Below are positions 34,396 through 47,860 of a stretch of 64,000 nt of DNA, in pieces. Position numbers and translations under genes: made by a program. How positions within the stretch are numbered: the first letter of the stretch is position 1; the number at the start of each line of letters is the position of its first letter. The DNA comes from Escallonia rubra. Taxonomy: Eukaryota; Streptophyta; Magnoliopsida; Escalloniales; Escalloniaceae. The notes beneath the pieces are model-generated. The model was given only the letters and a program-made list of their open reading frames with translations, ran no database searches and was not told the DNA's origin. Location: assembly GCA_033065855.1 (NCBI GenBank), contig JAVXUO010000518.1, forward strand, positions 806,001 to 870,000. Direction: 5' to 3'.

Positions 34396-36110
34396 TTTGG
34401 ACATGAGATTCTTTTGTACCCGTCATCCTTCTCTCCTTCTTAAATAGACCAGCACAAACTTGCGAACATTAGAAAGTGATCTTTGGCTACACAGAACATT
34501 ATGGTGATGCATCTTTTAAAAAATGAAAACTTGTCAATATACATTGTTGGGAATCGATATTGGGAGGTTTTTAACCAATTTCAAAGACTAATATTGGGAA
34601 ACATCGATGATCATAAAGCACTTAGATCAAGAAAAGGATGTTTGTGTATATTTGCTTCTGAAGAGTTGGAAGGCTCATCCTCATTAAATTCAAAGTTGGG
34701 TACTAATGTTCTGAAATTTTATTAAATGAACAAGATTGACTTTAATTTTAGGGTCAAAACTGAGAACGGTCCCAAAGAAGAAAGAACAAGAATAGATACC
34801 AAATGCATCACTTTTTTTGTTTCCGTTCTTTAAAATGAAAGTTCAAGAATCAAGAAAAAGAATGTTGCCAAACACCACCATAAATACCCGATCGAAATGA
34901 AAAGGTGATCCTATTGGTGTTTTTATTTGGCTATTTTCCTTTTATTGCTGGCATTTTTAAGTTGGTTCATGACATGCTTTACAGTTGATTCGTGCATAAG
35001 GTACAAATTATATAGTGAACATGAAGTCTCATTAGTCCAAATAAGAGCGTTAATCAGATGTTCTTTGTTAACGTTCCAAAAAAATAAAAAAACAAATAGA
35101 ACCCCGAATGGTGGGGCCTTGCAAAGCACCAACAAGAGGCTACAGTAGCCCAAATCCCAAATTGTAAGTCCAAAAATTGTGCCTAGAAAAGTAGTTTTAT
35201 TTTTTAAAGCACACACCCAAAAGTTCAAAGGCCCAACAAAACAGAACAAACCGAAGAGCGGATAAGTTTTTCACTGCTCTTTTATTACTATTTTTTTCTC
35301 GCACCATATGAAAAACAAAATATAGTAACTATACAGCGACAAAAGGAGCCGTGCACAACCACTGCAAGGGTATCATTATTTTTTATACTGTATTCAGAGT
35401 GATGTCTCTTAATCGGTAACCGTTAGAGCTGCAAATGAGTCGAGCAGTGTTTGCAGTATTTTATGTCGCAATCAAATCTGGATTGTTTATTTTTCACGTC
35501 GAGAAATGCTCATGTGTTCACTTTTCATTCAATTATTATCCTTTTGAGCTAAATACGAGTAAATGCGTGCAAATACTCTTAACCCGGACAAGAAATCTAA
35601 ACGGGAAATGTTACTCATTAATATGATGTCCCATTATAATTTCTTCATATCTTTCTATACTATATATAACGAGAACACTCATTTTGGTGTTACACAATTA
35701 GCTATCTAGAATAGTCACAAGTATTATGAGAAAATTCTTTGAAAATGACACAAAATAAAAATATTAAGTAACTACTTTAAGGACATGTTTGATTTTCACA
35801 TTTTGAAACACTTATATGCAATACTGCAATACTTTATTATTTATATAACAAGTTTCAATATAACAACTTCAGTTTTACTTGCAAATGGGACCATTTAAAA
35901 TTTATTAAAAAAATATAGTCAAAATACATTTCAAAAGTCAAGTTTGATATTGTGAAAATATTATATTATTAACTTCATTTGCGTAGACGCACCGAGTATC
36001 TTATCGGTCTCGTAACGAGACCAACTTCAAACATATTCATGGTCCATAACTTTTGTATCCGACTCACATGGTAAGGGTTTGCACACGCAGTAATCACGTC
36101 CCGAATTTTT
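34396..36110. other. Intergenic, no gene seen
   Basis: 3' flank of UGT H, then AT-rich DNA. Short frames show no domain. A stretch near 35221 (AAAGTTCAAAGGCCCAACAAAA) resembles one near 3692 (AAAGTTCAAAGGCCCAGCAAAA), hinting at a shared dispersed repeat. Confidence 0.5.
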
Positions 36111-36116
36111 CACGTG
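36111..36116. promoter_or_regulatory. G-box upstream of the IRX15-like gene
   Basis: CACGTG in TTTTTCACGTGGCAC, about 380 bp before the start codon. The regulatory role is inferred from the motif only. Confidence 0.4.
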
Positions 36117-36497
36117 GCACTATTTTGAAACAGTGCCGCTTTAGTACGACGTCGTCAGTCTCTCCACCTCCGTCGGTCATTCAAACTCCATTCCTTAATT
36201 CCGGGTCCCGCGACGCTGGCTTTCTTGGGCCCCACATCTGGCCTTTCCAAATTTGATTTAACTCTCCCTCCTCCCCACACCATCCCCACCGAAATCTAAT
36301 CGATCATCATTCCACCATAACTACACACAGACAATATCACCTCGTTCCTCGTGCAGTCGTTGCCCCCAATCCCACTCTCAATCCTCTCCGGGATTTCTCC
36401 CCCCCTTTTTACCTTTAAGAGAGCATTCAAGCTGAGAGAGAACACTGGTTAAAGTTAATCTTCAGCTTGGCATAACAGCATTTCTTTCTCTCTCGAA

Positions 36498-37439
36498 ATG
36501 AAGAGCAGCGCAAAGCTAATTCTTCTCCACCCTTCGTTGCACAAGCAAGCCGGCTCCGGTGCCGGAGCTTCCCATCGTATATGGGTTCTTGTAGTATTTT
36601 CTTTCTTTGCTTCTGCTTTTGCTCTGGCTGTCATTACCACCAGGGAGACCATTTCCACTAGCGCAACCGCCACGGCATCCTCCGCTGCACCCAAATCGCC
36701 ACTGCCGAAGCCCATCTTCGACGCGCTCCTCCACTACGCCGCCGCTACCACCGCCAACTCCTCCACCGCGTCCCGCATGTCCTCCGGGGAGCTGAGCTCC
36801 ATCTCCGCCGTCCTCCGCCGCTGCTCCGCCCCGTGTAACTTCCTTGTATTCGGCCTCACGCACGAGACCCTCCTCTGGAACTCCCTCAACCACAACGGCC
36901 GTACGGTCTTCGTCGACGAGAGCGCGTATTTCGTCGCTAAAACGGAAGAGAAGCATCCGGAGATAGAGGCCTACGACGTTCAGTTCACGACCAAAGTGAG
37001 CGACTTATACGGTCTCTTGGAACACTCTAAACAGCAAATCCGGAATGAGTGCCGCCCGGTGCAGAATCTGCTCTTTTCCGACTGTAAGTTGGCCATTAAT
37101 GACCTTCCTAACCATATTTACGAAGTGGGTTGGGACGTGATTTTGGTAGACGGGCCACGTGGGTTCTTTCCGTCGGCGCCGGGGAGGATGCCGGCGATTT
37201 ACACGGCCGGGGTGCTGGCGAGGAGCAAGAGAGGCGGTGGGGACGAGACCCATGTGTTTGTTCATGAGATTGATAGGGAGGCGGAGAGGGTTTCCAGTGA
37301 GGAGTTCCTGTGTAGTGAGAATCTGGAGGAGTCTGTTGGCTCGTTGGGGCACTTTGTGGTGGAGAAGATGGATGTTAATTCGTTTGAGTTCTGCTCGAAC
37401 TCTTCGTCATTGTCACCATCGTCGTACACAGATGATTGA
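36498..37439 (+). CDS. IRX15/IRX15-LIKE DUF579 protein
   Basis: Single-exon gene of 313 residues. The start [17 protein letters not shown], followed by one membrane segment (about residues 27-48, [19 protein letters not shown]), marks a type II Golgi protein. The lumenal part is a DUF579 (polysaccharide biosynthesis) domain with [36 protein letters not shown], the Cys-containing [20 protein letters not shown] segment and [16 protein letters not shown]. In Arabidopsis IRX15 and IRX15-L act in xylan synthesis in secondary walls, and related GXM proteins methylate glucuronic acid side chains. The GC-rich first half, with an Ala/Ser/Thr-rich stem, is normal for this family. The N-terminal wording favours the IRX15 branch over GXM. 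Confidence 0.9.
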   Translation: MKSSAKLILLHPSLHKQAGSGAGASHRIWVLVVFSFFASAFALAVITTRETISTSATATASSAAPKSPLPKPIFDALLHYAAATTANSSTASRMSSGELSSISAVLRRCSAPCNFLVFGLTHETLLWNSLNHNGRTVFVDESAYFVAKTEEKHPEIEAYDVQFTTKVSDLYGLLEHSKQQIRNECRPVQNLLFSDCKLAINDLPNHIYEVGWDVILVDGPRGFFPSAPGRMPAIYTAGVLARSKRGGGDETHVFVHEIDREAERVSSEEFLCSENLEESVGSLGHFVVEKMDVNSFEFCSNSSSLSPSSYTDD

Positions 37440-39535
37440 GATCATCCTTTCCTCTGTGATTACTGGCTAGTAATCATTAATTACGAACCTCCTCTCCTTC
37501 ATTTCTTCGCCCTTTTTTCTTCTCTCCATTTCTTGGGTGTTGGCAAGATATAGTAAAATGTGTAAATTATATATTCCTTTAAACTGCTACAATGCTATTA
37601 TTAAAGATTATCGAGTTTAAGGATTCAAGCTTAGATGTTTGCTCTGTACGGTTCCAGAGAAAAAGATAGGAAAGAAACTTCAAATTTGAGAGTGCATAGT
37701 GTCATTTAGTAGAATGTGTTGTTCTTTTTCTGGGCCCGGGACGTACAATCTTGGCATATTTGAAGCAATTGACAATTCAATTTAGCATCTTGCATTGATC
37801 TTTTAAGGGCTAGTGATTAACAGCCGAACAAACCATCATGTTAGCATGAAATGAAGGAAATCGAATTCCTGCCAATAGCTTAAGACACCTACAGAGACAA
37901 AGTGGGTGTCGGTGGTGGTCCTAGTCTATACATATACTGATGGTGGGTGTGGAATTTAAGCCAAGAGTCTCTGTGAAATGAACATGCTGGCCATGCACAT
38001 ACTAACCACCGCCTGCAATTATTGTGCGGAAAGAAAGTGTAAGTGTGTGTGTGTGTGTTTTCTCTGAACATGAAAGGAAAGTTTGTTCGGTTGATTTAAA
38101 TCAGCAGATTCCATTAGAAAGGAACGGATGTTGCTCGTAGCCTCATCCTTCAAAATCTGCATATCACGTGGTTCAACGTGAATAAAGCGTACGGTGCGTC
38201 AGGAGGAGGAGGAGAAAGGTGTCGGTGAGGGGGGACATGTGTGTACAAGGAGGGAGTGGTCCTCTGCAGTTGGAAGCCTTTGATGGGTGCACCTTAGAAG
38301 CTGCATGCAGTTAGTTCAGGAACCTGTGTCCCATTGTTTCCATCAACTTCCATTAATACGTTCGTTACATGTCAGAAAAAATATCGCAGTGCATCATTTA
38401 CTTCTGGCTCCTGCGGATAATCCCAGCAAAATATAATCAGGAATTCCTAACATTTTTTGTAGCTTAGCAATCAATGTAGCAGTGGATCGGTGAGGGGTCC
38501 GATACCGGACCAAAAATGCTTTTGTAGTTTTAAGCATCTTGGTATGAACCCTACACTAGGTTATGAAGAGTTAGAAAGACAAGATTCTGCTGGCCGACTA
38601 TACAACGCTTCTTGCTTTAATTGTTCTCTACCAATTACTCCTAACAAAAACAGTGACATTCTCTCTCTTTTTTTTTTTGGTGCAAAAATGGTGATAAGGT
38701 TTGTCACACTTTTCGAGCCGGGTAGAACCACATGAGCGACAAAGTTTTCCCTACCAAATTTTAACACAGCTGCATTCCCAAGTTATGCGCTATAAAGGTG
38801 ACATTCTCTCGTATGGTAAGTCCATTCGTCTAAAGTTATATCATGCTTTTGATAACTTGGGGAGTGAAATCCGTAGATTTGCGGTTAGTATGCACTAAAA
38901 ATTATTTTCTCAATTCACCTACTAGCCTTTGGAGTAGCATTGCCTAACAATCTCACACATAAAGTTTCCAGTATTATCAATTTAAGTAGATTGTTTATGA
39001 TTATTTACCTTGGGCCTTGGACAAAAGCCATTTCTTTCTCCAAATCTATCTGCATGTAGAAATGGCTTTCAGATATCTTGTTATATATAGCGCATAATCT
39101 CACCTTTATTACTGTAGCCATTTCCGGAAGTTCACTCCATACATTCTAATTAACTCATTAAGCTTTCAGATATCTTGATATATTTAGCATAACCTCACCT
39201 TTATTACTCTGTCAATGTGACAAATGAGGGGGGGCTATGAACAAACTTAAACCAGGAGACTTAGGAGAGGAGATGATGGCCATAATGGAAAAGTAAGAAT
39301 AATAACAAAAGGGAAATTCGTCGCGCACCACCTGGGCCTGGGTACCAAAGTGAGCCCCCCAACCATTGGGCTCGTGGTGTAACCCCCCTTCCCCAGATGG
39401 GCCATTGAGCCCCGATGGTTATGCTTATCCTGCCAAGAAACCAAATTGAAAATGGACCGACTTTACATCTAAAAACTTGCTTACAATTGTTCGGTAGAAG
39501 ATAGCTCATTGATAACCAATCTCTTTAGACTGCAA
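37440..39535. other. Intergenic, no gene seen
   Basis: 3' flanks of the IRX15-like gene (+) and the LRR gene (-). A short TG microsatellite lies at about 38040-38060. No open frame with a recognisable domain, RNA gene or transposon end is visible. Confidence 0.55.
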
Positions 39536-40995
39536 TCAATGAGGAAACATAGCACCATAAGATCGTGGGGAAGCAGCTCGAGCCGTCGGTTTTGGATCGG
39601 ACAACTTCCGTGAATTGGACCGCACATTCTTACTTGCACAAGGGACCAAACTAAGTGACTTCTCATCGGGACAGTACCTGGGCTGAGAGAAAAATGCAGC
39701 GCAATCAGCTGCCGATCTTTGCATCGGAAGGTCCAAAATGCAGTTCATCTTCACGTCAAGCACCTTATTTTGGATCAACTTTCTACACTGTGGGCCCACC
39801 TGAGTAAAGTAGTTGTACGACAGTGATAAGTTCACCATATTAGGCAGCTCGCAAACAAGCTCGGGAACCGGCCCATAGAACTTGTTCTGGGCCAAATTCA
39901 GTATCTCCATCTTCGCCAAACATGCAAATGATTGGGGTATCGGCCCAGTCAACTGGTTGCCGCCCACATCAAAGACAGTGGCGTTTCTTAAAAGGCCAAT
40001 CTCGTATGGCAAGCAACCGGAGAGCTGGTTGTTCAAGAAGAGAACTTCAACCAGAGTTTTGCAAGCTTGGCCTAGGCTCCGAGGGATTGGACCCACAAAT
40101 TTGTTGTTGGCTAGAGTTAGGAAAAGCACAGGTGTCGACCCGAGATTAGCGGGAAGCGTTTGCTTGAATCTGTTGTTGTTGATGAAGAGTACGTCGAGGT
40201 CCAGAGTGAAGACTTGTGGTGGAACCACCCCGGAAAATGAGTTGTACCTGAGGTCCAAAAAGGTCAATTTGGTGGCACCCAAAACTTCGTTGGGGAACTC
40301 CCCCAGGAAGTTGTTATTGCTGAGGTCGAGTTCGTAGAAGTATCGAAGGTTAGCAATATTCTTAGGGATTGTTCCAGTGAAGTTATTGGAGTTTGCATGG
40401 AAGATGGCTATGTCCGGTAACTCTTCTAAGAAAGAATTAAGGGTTAGCTCGGGGCCGCCAAAGTTGAAGCCATTGAAGTCTACTCCGGCGAGGGCTCTCA
40501 GTTTGTAGTCGGGGACAAGGTCACAAAAGAAGCCCTTGTATTTGTGGCATACGTCAGGACCAACCCATGTCTTGGTAATGCCGTGTGGGTCATATTTGAT
40601 TCTTCTCTTGAAGTTTTGGATTACTGGGTAAACGATTTCGATTCGCTTGCTTTCAAAGATGTATGGTGATACTGGGGGGGGTGGGGGCCGGGACGGAGCT
40701 GGAGGCAGGGGCGGGGATCGGGGGGAAGCCGAGGCGGGGATGGGGGCGGGGGCGGGGATGGGGGTGGAGGTGGAGGTGGGCATAGGGGTTCAGGAGGGGG
40801 AGGAGGAGGGCAGTCTTGGTTGTCTGGAGAGGGTGCAGGTGAACTGCTGCCACCACCAATACCTATAACAATCTCCAGTGCCTCTCTTGTCTTGCCAATG
40901 ATCACCGGATTACCACTAGCTATGTGGTGGAGCAAACATGTATGAGAGGAGTAAACGAATAGTAGAAATGCATTAAGGAAAGTGATAGTATGCAT
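39536..40995 (-). CDS. Secreted proline-rich LRR protein (At4g06744-like), frameshift in proline region
   Basis: The start at 40995 gives MHTITFLNAFLLFVYSSHTC, a signal peptide, followed by a Pro-rich stretch (DCPPPPPPEPLCPPPPPPP). The rest is in another frame: Pro-rich SPPLPPAPSRPPPPP, the N-terminal cap (RRIKYDPHGITKTWVG, CHKYKGFFCD), about ten leucine-rich repeats (LDLSNNNFLGEFP, LFLNNQLSGCLP, GGNQLTGPIP) and a Cys-containing tail. A net loss of one base, most simply in the C run at 40718-40723 (plus strand GGGGGG), separates the frames; one added base would give about 486 residues, normal for this group. Such proteins are extracellular and probably wall-associated. Whether the shift is real or an assembly error in GC-rich repeats cannot be settled here. 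Confidence 0.85.
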
Positions 40996-40999
40996 CTCT

Positions 41000-42316
41000 G
41001 TATGTTTGTGTGCAAGCTTGTTTACACACTTAAACCAAGCGATAGGAGCAGGATTAAATAAGGATACATCTTCAAGGCAGGGACAAAAATTCAGGGTCAC
41101 GGGCAAAAGGGTTGTGATAATATTGCCAAAAAAATAATAATAATAAATAAATAATCGTGTGGCTAGAGAAGCAGTTCGCCTATCATTCTCATAGGGTGCA
41201 CAATTTCATTCGCTTCTCGTTTGTCTCTGATTCTTTACATTGAGATGTTCTTGCGCATCAAAGTGGTGGGGGTGACTATATTTTGTTTTCTTGTTTCTCT
41301 TTTTCTACGGCTAACTTGGGTGCATTGTTGGGTCTACCTATGTTTGTTGATCGCCAAAAACCAGCCCTGATCGAAAGTTACGTCTCAAGGTTTCAGATCG
41401 CTCTTTATTCCGCTTCTCTTGTATTTACAATCCGCTTTACTTAAATTGAGACTTAAAATTTCACGCTTTGCATGAGGATATGTGTTAAAGTTCCATAAGA
41501 GTTGAAATTACTTCTTATATTTTAGCTTCCTATGAATATGTTTTTGATCAGTTGAATACCAGACTTAAAAAAAAGCACAATAAAAAATCAAATAGCTAGA
41601 AAGAATTCAAAATGAGAAAAACAAAGTAACTCCAGAAATAAATAGTAGTGCTAGCAAAACAAGTTATAATGTAGAATCACCAAAAAATATTTGGCAAATA
41701 TTTAAAAGAAAAAATGCTCGATTAATCGGTAAAGAAGCCGATGGCAATGCGAGAGATAAAATCATCCACTAGTGATTGTGGGGCATTAGCTACTCAGAGC
41801 CACGAAGGAAGATTTTCTTCAAGAGTGGACTCTATCTTGACCTGATGGCACATCCGCTAACAGACCTCTCCGTTTTCATTACAGACAGTAGTTAACTGAG
41901 GTTGCAGTTGCTTGTATTTCAATCTTTTCCTCTTGCTGCAGATCTGATGACTAACCTTCTTTGGGGGCAATTCTCCTATTTAAACCCCCCAGAAAAAGGA
42001 GCAATTTCCACTTCCAAAGCAAAAAATATTATGTCTTAAGTTCCAAATCACTAACCTAGAGTGAGCTTTGATACAGCTCAGATCCGGATTCATTTAAGTT
42101 ATAAACTCTACCACACAGACTTTGGGCGCATTTAAGGTACATGGTGTGCATGAATAGCACTACTCTTTCTGCGTTCAAACAAGCATGAAATTAGGTTGCG
42201 TCTCTCCTCTGTCTTGGGGTGCAAGAAGTACTGAGGAATGCCTTGGAAGGGAAAGAAAAGAGCAAGAACCTACCCCTATGTGCCAAAACATAAACATATA
42301 GACCACCTCAAGTTTC
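41000..42316. repeat. Intergenic; right part (P1) repeats the region upstream of UGT I
   Basis: No gene seen. The stretch 42030-42260 resembles 51400-51720, sharing AGACTTTGGG, AAGCATGAA, CTCTGTCTTGG and CTTGGGGTGCAAGAA in order. It abuts the copia element at 42317. Confidence 0.55.
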
Positions 42317-42730
42317 TGTTGGGTATAAATCCGTTTACGATAATTTTTGGAGCAAATCACACTTTCTTACACAATATCATATAAATAATGACACGTTACA
42401 AAATAAATCAGAACAATCTCGCCAATTTATAAAATCAAGCCGAAACTTTGTCCTAAAAGGTTGTTCCGCGCCTCCCGAAACCAGTGGCTCGATGCGACGG
42501 GTTTCATGACACGCAACCTCCAGGATTAGACTATAGTCTTAACTCTTGTTTACATGCACATGCAACAGAGTCTCACGAACGACCCTCTTGATTATCCTCT
42601 TCCACGACTCAATTAATACCAAAATATATTGACACTAAAATCAATACAGTGTATAACATAATTTTAGACTAACTATATGTGTGCTTCCGGTGTGGGAAGC
42701 AAGACTGTGCTTGTGCATTAGCGATGTTGT
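42317..42730 (-). repeat. 3' LTR of the copia element
   Basis: Homologous over about 400 bp to 50185-50612. It probably extends to about 42780, since a TATATAAA on the minus strand (about 42757-42764) would fit the U3 promoter, but that part has no counterpart on the right. Confidence 0.75.
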
Positions 42731-42915
42731 GTGTTTTTGTTGATGGCCGAATAGCCATTTATATAGGCAGAGGAGTCTGCCAAAACTTGGAGACAAGTAA
42801 GAGAAAAATATGGAGTTGCCAACCTTCCAAGAGATTGTTCCTCCAGCTACTAGGAACACATATCCACTAGTGGGCTTCAGTTAGCATCACAATAACCTTC
42901 AAGCACATAAGGATG
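42731..42915 (-). pseudogene. copia RNase H remnant
   Basis: The minus strand encodes EGYCDANWS, then after a shift LVAGGTISWK, resembling the GYxDADW...TSGY...GGxISWxS signature of copia RNase H. It directly precedes the 3' LTR. Confidence 0.6.
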
Positions 42916-43075
42916 AGTACAATATGTTAGTCCATAATCAATGGTGCCTTTTTAATATCTTAATAACATGTATATTGCATTCCAATGTTCCTCACTAGGA
43001 TTATGAGGATATTTACTCAATCTGCCAACTGCATATATAATATCAGGACAAGTATGATTCATAAAAAATATCAGA

Positions 43076-43960
43076 CTACCAATTATTTTGTGTATATGTA
43101 TTTTGTGATACGCTGTCACCACAATTTTTCACAAGGTGTATTTTTGCATCATAAGGTGAAGATAAAGATGTCCAGACATAATGCTCATATTTTCTCAACA
43201 TGTTCTCAACAAAGTGTGAATGTGATAATGTGATGGAATCATTATGCCTCAAGATTTTGATTTCCAAAATAACATTAGCTTTATCCATATCTTTCATGTC
43301 AAGTTTAGATGCTAGAAATCTCTTAGTAGCATGCACAACATCAATGCTGGTTCCAAATATAAGCAAATAATCAACGTACAAGCATATAATGATAACACTA
43401 TCATTAACACATTTATAATATATGCATTTATCAGCATTGTTAATCAAGGATCCATCAAATATCATGACGCTATCAAATTTCTCATCATGTCATTGTTTAG
43501 GAGCTTATTTCAATTCGTACAAGGACATAATCAATATACACACTTTATTTTCTTGTCTAGGGACCACATATCCCTCGGGCTGCTCCATTTATATTTCTTT
43601 TTCTAAATCACCATTTAGAAAAGCAATTTTAACATCATTTGATGCACAAAAAGTGTATATATCGATGCAATGACAAATAATATTCTGATAGATGCAATTC
43701 TAGTAACAGAAAAAGTATGTATCAAAATAATCAACATTGTGTTTTTGCTTATAGCATTTAGCCACTAGTTGTGCCTTATATTTCTCAATGGAACCATCTA
43801 GTTTCAACTTTTTCTTAAAGACCCATTTGTAGCCAATATGTCTAGTCTTATAAGGTAAGTCTATAAGTTCCCAAGAATGATTATCATAGAATTTAATTCA
43901 CTATTAATGACTTTTCTCCAAAAAGATGCATCTATAGAAACTATCATGATATGACAATGG
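43076..43960 (-). pseudogene. copia reverse transcriptase remnant
   Basis: MEQPEGYVVPRQENKV near 43580 and CLYVDYLLIFGTSIDVV near 43390 are copia RT landmarks. The catalytic YVDD box reads YVDY, so the second Asp is lost. Several frame breaks separate the pieces. Confidence 0.85.
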
Positions 43961-44238
43961 TTCATCATTAACAAGATATATACGCATAATAATCATCACC
44001 AAAATTGATTTCAGTTCTCATTCTCTTGCTTCTTCGTAATTCTAGAGTTTCATCAATAGAATTATCGGTACTAGCATGCTCATCAATAACTCTAGGGACT
44101 TTATTTTTCATAGGAAAAATATTTTCAAAGAGAGAAGCATTTTTAAAGTCAATAATAGTATTAGCTTCCATGACATCACTTTTAATGACAAGAAATCTAT
44201 ACGAAATACTATTAGAAGCATAACCAATGAACACATAA

Positions 44239-44649
44239 TCACAAGTTTGAGAACCCAATTTTTTTCTTTTTAGGCTCAAGTAACATAATCTTAGCCAGGC
44301 ACCCCCACACTTTCAAGTACTCAAAGTAAGGAACATAATAATTCCAAATTTGATAAGGTGTTTTACCAGTCTTTTTATGGGGTACTCTATTTTGTACGTG
44401 ACACGCTGAGAGAATGACTTGCCCCCACATGTTGGCGGGTAGACCAGAACTAACAAATATAGCATTCATTATTTCTTTTAAAATCCCATTTTTTCTCTCA
44501 GTGATTCCATTTGATTGAGGTGAATAAGGTGGAGTTACTTCATAAATAATTTCATTTTGCAAATAGAAATCACCAAAAGAATTAGAGTCATATTCACCAC
44601 CTCTATCTGTTCTAAGCCTTTTAATTTTCTTATCCTTTTGATTTTTCAA
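44239..44649 (-). pseudogene. copia integrase remnant
   Basis: IKRLRTDRGGEYDSNSF, then PPYSPQSNGITERKNGIL and NRVPHKKTGKTPYQIW, form the integrase core (DDE Asp and Glu regions) of copia. The open frame at 43968-44279 continues into the linker (YVFIGYASNSISYRF, LRRSKRMRTE). Confidence 0.88.
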
Positions 44650-44989
44650 CTTCAGCTTTACAGTTCATGAACATGTCAAGAGCTTCACTTTTCATTCTTA
44701 ACAAATAGAGTCTAGTGAATTTAAAACAATCATCAATAAAGATCACATAAAACTTTTTACCACCTCTGGCCATGGTTTGTTATAAATCACTGTGAATCAA
44801 ATCAAATGATTCATTTTCTCTTGTGACAGATTTACATGTTCTCTTGGTACTTTTAGGTTCAGCACATATTTCACATTTGTCTGTGTTAGATTCATTAAAA
44901 TTAGAGATTAAACCAATCTCTTTCATTTTATTTATGTACGTAATATTTACGTGTCCAAGTCTATCATCTCACACATCAGCAGAGTCAAT

Positions 44990-46169
44990 CAAGTAAGCAA
45001 AAGTAGACGATGTATTCTCATTCAACAATTCAGCAACATTAAGTAAATAAAGACATTGGTCCAGATACCCTTTTGCCGATAAAGACGTCATTTTTTGTTA
45101 TAGTCAAAATACCTCATTCAAACAAAGTCTTGATGCCGACCTTACCGAGTAGTTATACTGACACAAGGTTATGCTTGATCATCGGCACGTAAAGCACATC
45201 GGACAGTGAAAGGGTTTTACTATAAATGAGTTTGAGAACAACCCTTCCCTTTCCCCAACTGGTAAGGACCGATTGTCCCCAATGTACACGCATTCGGTAC
45301 CTTCCCCACATTTAAGTAGAAGGCAAACATATCTCAGTTAGCATAAATGTGCCTGGTGGCACCCGACTCTAAAACTCATCATTTCACTTCCGTAACCAAA
45401 GTGCACTTCTGACATCACAACTACAATGATATCATCATCGCCTTCAACCACATTTGCTCTAGCCCTTGGTGGAGCCCTTCTATTATTGTCGTTGTGGTGG
45501 CAGTGCTGGTAGCTGTTGTTGTTTTGGTCAGCTTTTCGATATATGCAAATATTTGTATAATGCCCTGCTTTTCCACAAACATAACATTCACCTTTTTTTC
45601 TGTTAAATCTGTGGATTAGACACTTGACCTCAATTGTACTTATCAGTTTGAGGTCTCCCGTAAGGCTCATGACCATATCTTCTATTGTGTGATTGTTGGA
45701 TCCTAACTGGTCCACTTTCAACCACATTAGCCTTAGATATTATTTCTTTAGTCCTACCAGTCATTTGCAATTTTCTATTTTGAGCCTCAAGTTTGATATA
45801 GAATATTATTTCTTGTAGAGTCATAGCGTGTCTTTTTTGTCTAAATTTTAATTTAAATTCTTTCCATGAGTTAGACAATTTTTCTACAAGACATTGAGCC
45901 TTAAACCTTTCAGGTAAAACCTCACCCTCTTTAATTAATTCATTTATGATATTTTGAAAATTATTTATCTGAGTTTCAATACGTTTATCATCAACCAAAT
46001 TTGATAGTATAATAAATTAACGACTAAAAACTTTTTAGTGCCTTCATCCTCAAATTCATACTTACTAACCAATTCATCTCATAAAGCCTTTGTAAGTGTA
46101 AAGTGATTATAAATGTCATATAGATCATTAGATAAAGCATTATGAATAGTACTAAGACAAAATCTATTA
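44990..46169 (-). pseudogene. copia gag and protease remnant
   Basis: Gag pieces include FKAQCLVEKLSNSWKEFK and the zinc knuckle CYVCGKAGHYTNIC (CX2CX4HX4C) at about 45560. Protease-like sequence follows (KTLSLSDVLYVPMIKHNLVS near 45180). Two frames are used and stops are present. The gag N-terminus continues beyond the inserted element at 49963-50110. Confidence 0.8.
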
Positions 46170-47154
46170 GGGTCCGATTGGATCACGGAATTAGCCTTGG
46201 AATTGAGATAGATTTTGGAATTGGACCTTAAGAATTATAATTCTGTTGATTGGACTGCTTATCTAGAATTGGAATTATAATTCATACCCAATTCCATAAA
46301 ATTAAAAACATACTTTAAAGCCCATATTTCAATTCTTAAGGTCCAACCTCAAACTTGCAATTCCAGCCCATATGTTTTTTCATTGTTTCTCTCTTTCTTC
46401 TCCCCGACGGTTGGTTCTCTGAACTCCCCTCTTCCTTCTCTCTTTCATTCAACCTCACCATCGCAGCGAGCCAGCGACGATCTTCCTTCTCTTGGACTCA
46501 ACCTCGCCATGGCAGCGGCAATGTACTGTGCAGACGGCGGCGGCTATCATCTAGTATTTTGACGGCAACGGCAACAACGATCTACTATTTTGATGGTAGC
46601 AACGGCAGCAACAATTTACTCTATTTAACGGCAGCGACAACAATCTAGGTTAGTCAAACATCTATGCTGATTTTGCTTTGTTATGTCTCGGTTAAATAGT
46701 GAGGTTTAGCTGATCTGATGCATAGTAGTGGTGAATGTATGAGCTTTGTTGCGTCAAGTATGATGGGGCTTCTTTGGTCTTGCTTGTTTACTCTGTATAT
46801 CGTTGGTTTTTTAGCATTTTGCAAGTTTGTTTATCCATTTTGTGTTGATCGATTATATGTTTAGATGGTCTCTTGTAAACTGTTTCCTCTTCATTGGATA
46901 CTTGATGATCAAATGCAAGTTCATTTTGTAAAAGTGGTAGGCAAATAAACATCTTTGTGAAACAGAAACAAACACCTTTTTGCTAATCTGAAGCTTTCAG
47001 TAGTTCTGTTGGTCGAGTTTGGTGATCCTTTTAGTGGTTCGAATTTTGAGAGCTCCAATTGTTTGTTTTAAGTCCACAAAGGAGCTGACTTAATGATGAA
47101 TTAAGTTGGGGCTTCCTCGATTTTGCTTTAGAATAAAAAGGAAGTGCTTAAATT

Positions 47155-47590
47155 TTGAACTTTAGGATGTGTGTCTTCCCCTGCAGTCTTCGTTGGGTTA
47201 CCTGTTTGAGATAATCACCATACTTGACCTTTTTGTACATTCTACCACACTCTTGGGTAGCCAAGATGTCTTCCAGTGGCTCAATTTCCACCTCAGTGTT
47301 TGGATAGAAAAATAATGCAACTGATATCCTTGCCCTTGCTTCACTTGTCACAACTCTATGCTCAATGCTCTTGTACTTCCCATTGCTCCATATCTTTCGT
47401 AACAAAAAGAACAAAAGCGTGTTAGAGATAAACAACCACCTGAATGTGTTCGTGCTCATTCCTCTAGTGTATCTCCAACATTAAGTGACAATTACCTCTA
47501 GTAGATCTCCAACATTTACAACCAGTGAATTGGGTAATGGATTAATCGGAACCCACCCTCCGTTATGTTGAATCTGTAAACCAGTAACAT
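47155..47590 (-). pseudogene. 2-oxoglutarate/Fe(II) dioxygenase gene fragment (two exons)
   Basis: The minus-strand piece at about 47585-47494 encodes DDDVTGLQIQHNGGWVP and PLPNSLVVNVGDLLEV. After an intron, the piece from 47399 encodes IWSNGKYKSIEHRVVT, SVALFFYPN and a C-terminus with YGDYLKQVTQRRLQGKTH. Together these are the C-terminal third of a plant 2-oxoglutarate-dependent dioxygenase (DOXC type) including the HRV region that precedes the R-x-S co-substrate motif (ARISVA). The N-terminal two thirds are absent. It lies inside the PIF/Harbinger-type element. Confidence 0.85.
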
Positions 47591-47860
47591 CATCATCTTG
47601 TGTTAGTACCGTTATGGTTGGAATGCGAATGTAAAGGCATCCATTGTGCACTCACATGCTCATCTCTTCAATCAAGAAAGGTCTATCAGGGAGTGACGAG
47701 AGAGATAGGAATTGCTCCTTTTCAATATCAAAAGCAAAGATCTCATGTCTGCCATAAGGGTTTTCACCAAACCAATGAAGTGCACCATTTAGATACGTGG
47801 TTTGAGCTTACTTGGCATGTATGGTGGAGAGTATGGAGCTCCTTTAGCACCTCTCCACAC

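Noticed and set aside
36455-37470. Minus-strand and alternate-frame ORFs over the IRX15-like gene
   Set aside because: GC-rich third positions make antisense frames open; only the plus frame at 36498-37439 encodes a known domain.
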